A DNA stretch of 64,000 bases from Vibrio gallaecicus (lineage in GTDB: Bacteria > Pseudomonadota > Gammaproteobacteria > Enterobacterales > Vibrionaceae): NCBI RefSeq assembly GCF_024347495.1, contig NZ_AP025490.1, positions 496,001-560,000 of the forward strand, given 5' to 3'. A program made the translations under genes and the position numbers. Every line of letters begins with the position of its first letter. The first letter of the stretch is position 1. The notes beneath the pieces were generated by a model that was not told where the DNA came from, made no database searches, and worked only from the letters and a program-made list of their open reading frames with translations. Positions 58,083-64,000 of the stretch are shown piece after piece.

Positions 58083-58616
58083 AGATACATCCTTCCAGTT
58101 TATTCTAGGCACAACTCCGCTTATATACAGATGATGAGCCTTGTCCTTTTATATTTATGAATCTAAAACTAACCCTTGGTGAGTTAGTTTGAGTCCTTTC
58201 CGTATCCCGCAGAAAAATATTGCGAGAAAAACAATCCTTGGTGTTTTCCAGTTAAATTTGAACACAATCTAGTGATTCATATAGGTGGGGTTAGGGAAAC
58301 ACCGATGTTTCGATGAGTTTCTTTGTAGTTGGAAATACAAATAAACCGCAAAAACTGTAAGTATCCTACAATTTTGTGAGGTTGAAATGCAAACAAAAGT
58401 AGATCGCAGCGCATTTTTTTTACACTGGAAATAGAAGTTATGTGTGTATTTTGCCTAATAAGTCGAATGTAACGCATTATTTTTGCATGTTTATTGACTT
58501 GGTATAACGCATATCGTTTTTATCTAATTAAAATTGCCCCTTAGTTATTTTCATTACCGTAATTTTATTACACAAATCTTAATGATATTCATTTCGATTT
58601 GCAACAGGGTTAAACA
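58083..58616. other. gltB-yhcC divergent intergenic region
   Basis: This 534-bp control region lies between divergent genes. On the minus strand TTGCAT (58387-58392), 18 nt, TAGGAT (58363-58368) is a possible gltB promoter, which would give a leader of about 275 nt. That leader contains an 8-bp hairpin AAACTAAC / GTTAGTTT (58166-58173, 58183-58190) and two copies of CCTTGGTG (58174-58181, 58236-58243). On the plus side TTGACT (58494-58499) could serve yhcC, but its -10 is unclear. No gene is supported within it. Confidence 0.55.
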
Positions 58617-59579
58617 ATGCAACTGCACGAGCTAGTCAACAGCATAGGACAAGACTTACAGCGCCGTTATGGTGAGAAAGTCCATAAGTTAACCTTACAT
58701 GGTGGGTTTAGCTGCCCAAATCGAGATGGCACGATAGGAAAAGGCGGTTGCACGTTTTGTAATGTTGCGTCTTTTGCTGATGAAGAGACTCAAATTCAAA
58801 GTATTGCTGCTCAATTAAGCGATAGAGCTGGAGAGATCGCCCGCGCTAAAAAGTATCTGGCTTATTTTCAAGCTTACACAAGCACCTATGCAGAAGTTCA
58901 AGTGCTAAAGAATATGTATGAAGAAGCGCTGCAGGCTCCCGAAGCCGATATTGTAGGCTTATGCGTGGGTACTCGACCTGATTGTGTACCGGATTCGGTA
59001 CTCGATTTATTGTCAGGTTATGTTCAACAAGGTTATGAGATTTGGCTTGAGCTAGGCCTACAAACTGGCAACGATTTAACACTCAAGCGTATTAACCGTG
59101 GGCATGATTTTGCCATATATGAACATATTACTCAGCGGGCTCGTGCCTTAGGAATAAAAGTCTGCACGCATTTAATTGTTGGCTTACCAAAAGAAACGAA
59201 AGCCGATAATTTAGAAACGCTAAGGAAGGTGCTTGAAGTAGGCACTGATGGTATTAAATTACATGGTCTACATATTGTTGAAGGCAGCACCATGGCGAAA
59301 GCATGGAAAGCGGGTAAATTAGAGGCGCCTACGCTAGAAGAATATGTCGACATTGCCTGTGAGTTGATTCAAAGAACACCAGCTGACATTGTGTTTCATC
59401 GAGTATCGTCCGCAGCAAGAAGACCCACATTATTGTCACCATTGTGGTGTGAGAATCGCTGGTTAGCGATGACTGAAATAGGCAGAGCACTTGATAAATC
59501 AGGTCCTCAAGGTATGAAGGTCGCCCAACCTTTTGAATATACACTGCCAATTTTAACAGCAGATAAAATAGTCAATTAG
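58617..59579 (+). CDS. yhcC: Radical SAM protein YhcC (TIGR01212 family)
   Basis: The protein has 320 residues. The radical-SAM cysteines lie in LHGGFSCPNRDGTIGKGG then CTFCNVASF, with the unusually long spacing typical of this family. It shares the Elp3-like/oxygen-independent coproporphyrinogen oxidase-like layout, but the substrate is unknown. It is next to gltB in the same divergent order as in E. coli. A sensory diguanylate cyclase gene follows after 43 nt. Confidence 0.92.
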   Translation: MQLHELVNSIGQDLQRRYGEKVHKLTLHGGFSCPNRDGTIGKGGCTFCNVASFADEETQIQSIAAQLSDRAGEIARAKKYLAYFQAYTSTYAEVQVLKNMYEEALQAPEADIVGLCVGTRPDCVPDSVLDLLSGYVQQGYEIWLELGLQTGNDLTLKRINRGHDFAIYEHITQRARALGIKVCTHLIVGLPKETKADNLETLRKVLEVGTDGIKLHGLHIVEGSTMAKAWKAGKLEAPTLEEYVDIACELIQRTPADIVFHRVSSAARRPTLLSPLWCENRWLAMTEIGRALDKSGPQGMKVAQPFEYTLPILTADKIVN

Positions 59580-59622
59580 TGATATATTTTATCTATTGAA
59601 TAGGTCGATGTATTGAGTGTAA

Positions 59623-61374
59623 ATGGAACTGCTAAAAAGTTGGTTGTGGGATAATACGTATGGCTACGGCTTTGATATCGTAATTATTCTATTGTGCATT
59701 TTAATGTTTTGGTTTGTTTATTCTCGCTACCAAACCCACTTAGCCAATATCCTTTTAGACTCACCTTCCGCAATTTGTTTTATTGACCTGCGTTCTGGAG
59801 AAGTGTTGCAAGCAAATCGACCTGCTATGCAGCTTCTTGGAATTCGCCTTATTGGAATTAGCTTCCGTTATCCGACAACAGAAAGCCAACATAACTTCCT
59901 GCAATATTTATCCAGTCACCAACAATCACAATCTTTTGAGCAAGTCTCATTTTGGACATCATCAGAGTTTGAATCATTTAAAGTCAATTTTTCAGGTAGA
60001 AAAGTGTTCTTCCGCGGGAAGCGTGTGTGGATGATTTACGCATCCCCACATCAAAATTCTCAAGAAGAGCAGTCGGAAGAAATTAAAGCTCTAAATGTAG
60101 CTCGGACGGCTCTAGATTCTTTATCTGAATTAATTTATGTGAAAGATGAAAGTGGCAAATTAGTCGCGAGTAACCGCTCGTTCAAAAGGTTTTGGCATGG
60201 TCGACCTGAGGAAGGCACATTTAATGTGTCCGGTGGGATGCTTAAAGGTCGAGTAAGCGAACGATCATGGACGACTGATCAAGATGGAAAAAGTTGCTTG
60301 CTGGAAACTTATCAAAGCGTTTTACTTTCTGAAAATGGTCACAATATTGGAGTGCTCTCGATCAGTCATGATGTGACGGATTGGCATGATATGCAGCAGC
60401 AATTACGCGCCGAAATGGAAAAGCGTAAAGATACAGAGGTAGCGCTGGCGCAGAGAGATACTATTCTGCAAAATATCCTAGAGTCTAGCCCTGACTCTAT
60501 TGGGATCTTCAATGAAAACATGGTCTACCAAGCTTGTAATCGACCATTTGTTCGTGCTCTTGGCATTTCAGATGTCAATGACTTGATCGGTAAACGCTTG
60601 CAAGATGTGGTTCCCGGTAATATGTATCTAAGATTGTCCGAAACCGATACTCAAGTGCTTCATCATGGAAAGTCCTTACGTTATATCGACAAAGTTCAGT
60701 CCAGTGAAGGTAACTACACTTGGTATGACGTAGTTAAATCTCCATTTAGGGAACCAGCTTCAGGAACTAATGGTGTACTCATTATGGCTCGCGATATTTC
60801 TGAACGTTACCTAGCGGAACAAAAGCTCGAAGAAGCGAATTTAGAACTGGAACGTTTAAGCTTTATAGATAGTTTGACTCAGGTATCTAACAGACGTCGA
60901 TTTGATGAGCAGCTAACGACACTTTGGCATCATCATATCCGTGAGAATATCCCAATTACTATAATGCTGTGTGATATCGATTTCTTTAAAGGTTACAACG
61001 ACTTTTATGGACACCAACAAGGTGATGACGCTTTAATTCGAGTGTCCCAAGCCTTTACTCGAGTACTGAATCGTTCTTCTGATTGTGTAGCACGATATGG
61101 CGGTGAAGAATTTGGCTTTATCCTGCCTAATACAACGGCTACAGGTGCTCAGTTAGTGGCACAAAGGATTCATGACGAAGTTGAAAAGCTAAGTCTTCAA
61201 CATGACAAGTCTACAGTATCTAATCTATTAACAGTGAGCTTAGGTATTGCGTCGCTTGTTCCTAGACCAAGCGATGAAATGGAATCTGCGGTTGCTCTTG
61301 CAGACAGCGCACTTTATCAAGCAAAAGCCGATGGTAGAAACCAAACCAGTGTTCATCCTTCATCTATGTTTTAA
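59623..61374 (+). CDS. PAS-domain diguanylate cyclase, membrane anchored
   Basis: The protein has 583 residues. One membrane segment lies at about 15-36 (IVIILLCILMFWFVYS), then PAS-like domains at about 45-140, 165-285 and 300-415, and a GGDEF domain. The active site is GGEEF (493-497) and the inhibitory I-site RSSD (484-487) is present, so an active, product-inhibited cyclic-di-GMP synthase is predicted. It lies between yhcC and arcB, which are adjacent in E. coli. The signal sensed is unknown. Confidence 0.9.
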   Translation: MELLKSWLWDNTYGYGFDIVIILLCILMFWFVYSRYQTHLANILLDSPSAICFIDLRSGEVLQANRPAMQLLGIRLIGISFRYPTTESQHNFLQYLSSHQQSQSFEQVSFWTSSEFESFKVNFSGRKVFFRGKRVWMIYASPHQNSQEEQSEEIKALNVARTALDSLSELIYVKDESGKLVASNRSFKRFWHGRPEEGTFNVSGGMLKGRVSERSWTTDQDGKSCLLETYQSVLLSENGHNIGVLSISHDVTDWHDMQQQLRAEMEKRKDTEVALAQRDTILQNILESSPDSIGIFNENMVYQACNRPFVRALGISDVNDLIGKRLQDVVPGNMYLRLSETDTQVLHHGKSLRYIDKVQSSEGNYTWYDVVKSPFREPASGTNGVLIMARDISERYLAEQKLEEANLELERLSFIDSLTQVSNRRRFDEQLTTLWHHHIRENIPITIMLCDIDFFKGYNDFYGHQQGDDALIRVSQAFTRVLNRSSDCVARYGGEEFGFILPNTTATGAQLVAQRIHDEVEKLSLQHDKSTVSNLLTVSLGIASLVPRPSDEMESAVALADSALYQAKADGRNQTSVHPSSMF

Positions 61375-61514
61375 GCTTAGGTTCTCTATTGCTCATTTAT
61401 AGAATTCACCTTTTATTTAAAATGAATGGCACTCTCTTTCATGTGATGTGACAAGCTTACCTACTGACTCTAAACAGGTTAGAATATTGCTAGTCTTATC
61501 GCATGGAGCGCTAA

Positions 61515-63962
61515 ATGAAACCCATGAAAAATCTCGCCCAGTACTATGTCGATCTTCTCGTCAAACTGGGAATTGTCCGCTTTTCTATCTTACTTGCCTT
61601 GGCTCTAGTCGCTCTTGCCGTTGTGGTTCAAGTCGGAATCACTTTAGCCTTAAAAGGCAATGTTGATGATATCGATATTGTCCGTTCTGTTTTCTTCGGT
61701 CTTGTTATTACCCCTTGGGCAGTTTACTTCTTATCTGTTGTTGTTGATCAGCTGGAAGAGTCTCGTCAGCGTTTAGCTAAGTTAGTTTCTAAGCTTGGTG
61801 ATATGCGCTCTCGAGATCAGGATTTAAACAATGAACTTCAATTGAATATCGAAAAGCTGAATCAAGAGATTGAGGAGCGTAAAAAGGCAGAAGAAGCACG
61901 TGCTGAAGCGATGTACGATCTTGAAAATGAAGTCTTTCAACGAGAGCGAACTCAGTTAGAGTTAGCGGAACGCACGGCGTTATTACGTTCATTTATTGAT
62001 GCTTCCCCTGATTTGATCTATTACCGGAATGAAGAGGGTGTTTTTTCTGGGTGTAATCGGGCGGTTGAGGAGCTAACTGGAAAGAAAGAAAAAGATCTGG
62101 TGGGTTTAACGCCTTGGGATGTATACAGCAAAGAAGTGGCACAACAAGTTGTTGAGACCGATGAGAAAGTTTTTGCCGATAACCAAGCCTTAACTTATGA
62201 ACAGTGGCTGGAGTACCCCGATGGTCGTAAAAATTATTTCGAATTACGTAAGGTGCCATTCTATAGCAAAGAAGGTCGTCATTTAGGGTTAGTCGGTTTT
62301 GGGCGAGACATTACTGAGCGTAAAGAACATCAAGAATCATTAGAAAAAGCGAGCCGAGATAAAACAACCTTTATCTCGACCATTAGCCATGAATTAAGAA
62401 CGCCACTAAACGGTATTATTGGCTTAAGTCGAATGCTGCTTGATAGCCATTTAACCCAAGAGCAGCGTAAGCATATGCAGACGATTAAAGTCAGTGCTGT
62501 GACTTTAGGTAATATCTTTAATGACATTATCGACATGGATAAGTTTGATCGTCGCAAATTGGAATTGCTGCCTACGCCTGTGAATTTTGAAGACTTTGTC
62601 GTAGAGATGGAAAGTATCTCTGGGTTAATGGCAGAGCAAAAAGGGCTGAGATTTGATTTAGAGAGATTGTCTGAACTTCCTCTTGCGATTGAAGTTGATG
62701 GCACTCGCTTAAGACAAGTGCTTTGGAATTTAGTCAGTAACGCAATGAAGTTTACCAAAGACGGTGGTGTGGTGATGACGGTCAGCGCTGATGTTGAAGA
62801 CGGATTTGCCAATATAGTGATGGAAGTTGAAGATACCGGCATTGGTATACCTGAAGCGGAAGTTGATAAGATTTTCGCGATGTATTATCAGGTAAAATCT
62901 GGCGCTGATAACTTACACGCAGTCGGAACTGGTATAGGTTTAGCCGTTTCTAAGCAGCTGATTAATATGATGAATGGTGATATTGATGTCACCAGTGAAG
63001 AAGGCTTTGGTAGTACATTTACTGTTTCAATTCGCGTTCCCGTTCATAACGATCAAAAAGTGCTGCTCAAAACTCCGAGAAAGCAGTCTCAATTGAATAT
63101 TTTCATGGTTGAGGATATTGAACTTAATGTAACGGTTGCTCGTTCATTACTTGAAAGTTTAGGTCACACAGTCAAAGTTGCGATGACAGGGAAAGATGCA
63201 CAAATTGAGTTTACCCCAGAAGAATATGATTTAGTTCTATTGGATATCCAGCTTCCAGATATGACAGGCTTTGATGTGGCTCAGTACTACCGCGACAAAT
63301 ATCCAGAGTTACCGCCATTAGTAGCACTCACTGCTAATGTACTGAGTGACAAACAAGAATACTTCCAAAAAGGAATGGATGAGGCGATCAGTAAACCCTT
63401 ATCGGTAAAAGCGATTCAAGACGTGATTGCCGAGTTAGTTGAAGTTGTTCCTCATGATATTAAAAGTAATGAGCCGTTAAGCTCTAACGTTTCCCACTCT
63501 AAGCTATCTGACACGTATCCAAAAGATGCTGATTCAGACGATTTTTTGGGTGAAGATGCGAAAGCGAATAAGAAGTGTCTTGAGTCAGTAACACAGGAGA
63601 ATCCTGCTTCGATTGATACCAGTTTACTTGATATCGACATGCTAGAGTCTTATGTTGATATTGTCGGGTCAAAGCCTGTTCTTGATAGTATAAAAATGTT
63701 TGAAGATATGATGCCCGGGTATATGGACATTTTAAATGCAAATATGGCAGCAAAAGATCAAGCAAGTATTGTTTCAGAGGCTCATAAAATTAAAGGTGCT
63801 GCGGGTTCTATTGGCTTAAAACGAATCCAGAAAACAGCTCAAAAAGCTCAATCACCAGATATGCCAGGATGGTGGGATAGCGTATCTGGGTGGGTTGATT
63901 CAATAAATAATGAATATCAACACGATATTGAAGTTCTCAAAAGTTGGTTAAACCAAAGGTAG
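61515..63962 (+). CDS. arcB: Aerobic respiration control sensor kinase ArcB
   Basis: This tripartite hybrid kinase has 815 residues. Two membrane helices lie at about 22-45 and 58-77, followed by a leucine-zipper coiled coil and a PAS domain (about 155-270). The kinase has H292 (ISHELRTPLNG) and the ATPase motif GIGLAVSK, the receiver has D577 (LLDIQLPD), and the HPt domain has H757 (EAHKIKGAAGS). It phosphorylates ArcA in response to quinone redox state. Numbering matches E. coli through the PAS domain: Cys180 is present, but position 241 is Tyr in place of Cys. The linker before HPt is longer than in E. coli. Confidence 0.95.
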   Translation: MKPMKNLAQYYVDLLVKLGIVRFSILLALALVALAVVVQVGITLALKGNVDDIDIVRSVFFGLVITPWAVYFLSVVVDQLEESRQRLAKLVSKLGDMRSRDQDLNNELQLNIEKLNQEIEERKKAEEARAEAMYDLENEVFQRERTQLELAERTALLRSFIDASPDLIYYRNEEGVFSGCNRAVEELTGKKEKDLVGLTPWDVYSKEVAQQVVETDEKVFADNQALTYEQWLEYPDGRKNYFELRKVPFYSKEGRHLGLVGFGRDITERKEHQESLEKASRDKTTFISTISHELRTPLNGIIGLSRMLLDSHLTQEQRKHMQTIKVSAVTLGNIFNDIIDMDKFDRRKLELLPTPVNFEDFVVEMESISGLMAEQKGLRFDLERLSELPLAIEVDGTRLRQVLWNLVSNAMKFTKDGGVVMTVSADVEDGFANIVMEVEDTGIGIPEAEVDKIFAMYYQVKSGADNLHAVGTGIGLAVSKQLINMMNGDIDVTSEEGFGSTFTVSIRVPVHNDQKVLLKTPRKQSQLNIFMVEDIELNVTVARSLLESLGHTVKVAMTGKDAQIEFTPEEYDLVLLDIQLPDMTGFDVAQYYRDKYPELPPLVALTANVLSDKQEYFQKGMDEAISKPLSVKAIQDVIAELVEVVPHDIKSNEPLSSNVSHSKLSDTYPKDADSDDFLGEDAKANKKCLESVTQENPASIDTSLLDIDMLESYVDIVGSKPVLDSIKMFEDMMPGYMDILNANMAAKDQASIVSEAHKIKGAAGSIGLKRIQKTAQKAQSPDMPGWWDSVSGWVDSINNEYQHDIEVLKSWLNQR

Positions 63963-63966
63963 AAAA

Positions 63967-64000
63967 ATGAAAAAAATTGCATTGGTATGTGCGCTGGCTT
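63967..64000 (+). CDS. Start of an exported or lipoprotein gene, truncated by window end
   Basis: ATG at 63967 follows the arcB stop by 4 nt, with AAAGG 8 nt upstream. The eleven visible residues MKKIALVCALA look like the beginning of a signal peptide. Nothing more can be said; the short spacing suggests co-transcription with arcB. Confidence 0.5.
   Translation, partial: MKKIALVCALA

Noticed and set aside
58277..58477. Minus-strand 66-codon frame in the gltB-yhcC gap
   Set aside because: Composition is non-coding, there is no ribosome site, and it overlaps the probable gltB promoter.

Overview
The window is a chromosomal stretch of a marine gammaproteobacterium, almost certainly Vibrionaceae (Vibrio or a close relative). 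The evidence is AT-leaning DNA, E. coli-like gene blocks with near-identical protein lengths, a petABC cytochrome bc1 operon between rpsI and sspA, rnpB at the head of the division/cell-wall cluster, and a second GltB-type gene beside gltBD. Nearly everything is core genome. I see no insertion sequence, prophage, integron, CRISPR array, tRNA or rRNA.

Layout. 1-2.0 kb: 5' end of degQ, then zapG and zapE facing apart. 2.1-7.2 kb: rplM-rpsI, petABC and sspAB, all forward. 7.3-10.7 kb: reverse operon lpoA-yraN-diaA-dolP. 10.8-12.2 kb: rsmI and the RNase P RNA. 12.4-28.0 kb: the dcw cluster rsmH-ftsL-ftsI-murE-murF-mraY-murD-ftsW-murG-murC-ftsQ-ftsA-ftsZ, lacking mraZ and ddl, with a strong internal promoter before ftsQ. 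28.1-32.6 kb: lpxC, secA (no secM) and mutT. 32.7-38.4 kb: dapB and carAB with two promoters and two ARG boxes. 38.6-44.2 kb: a TSUP permease overlapping a convergent LysR gene, the reverse operon mtnN-cbiB-btuF-yadS, and a DUF1499 lipoprotein. 44.3-58.1 kb: nitrogen region, with gltBD plus a second GltB-like protein of 1815 residues paired with a CysJ-like diflavin reductase. 58.6-64.0 kb: yhcC, a PAS/GGDEF diguanylate cyclase, arcB, and the start of a further gene.

How the genes work together. The dcw cluster, lpoA, lpxC, zapG and zapE cover peptidoglycan precursor synthesis, septal synthesis, the Z ring and control of lipid A. petABC and arcB are respiratory and redox functions. carAB, dapB and gltBD link nitrogen assimilation to arginine, pyrimidine and lysine/DAP supply.

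The least explained element is the GltB-like/diflavin pair (44289-51527). The large subunit keeps the amidotransferase, FMN and GXGXG parts of glutamate synthase. However, it has an altered cysteine spacing at the Fe-S motif and a long C-terminal extension, and its neighbour is a CysJ-type reductase rather than a GltD. Other points worth a look are palindromes packed into the ftsQAZ promoter, an ArcB with Tyr at the position of E. coli Cys241, and a terminator-like hairpin in the sspA leader whose arm can also pair with the sspA ribosome binding site.
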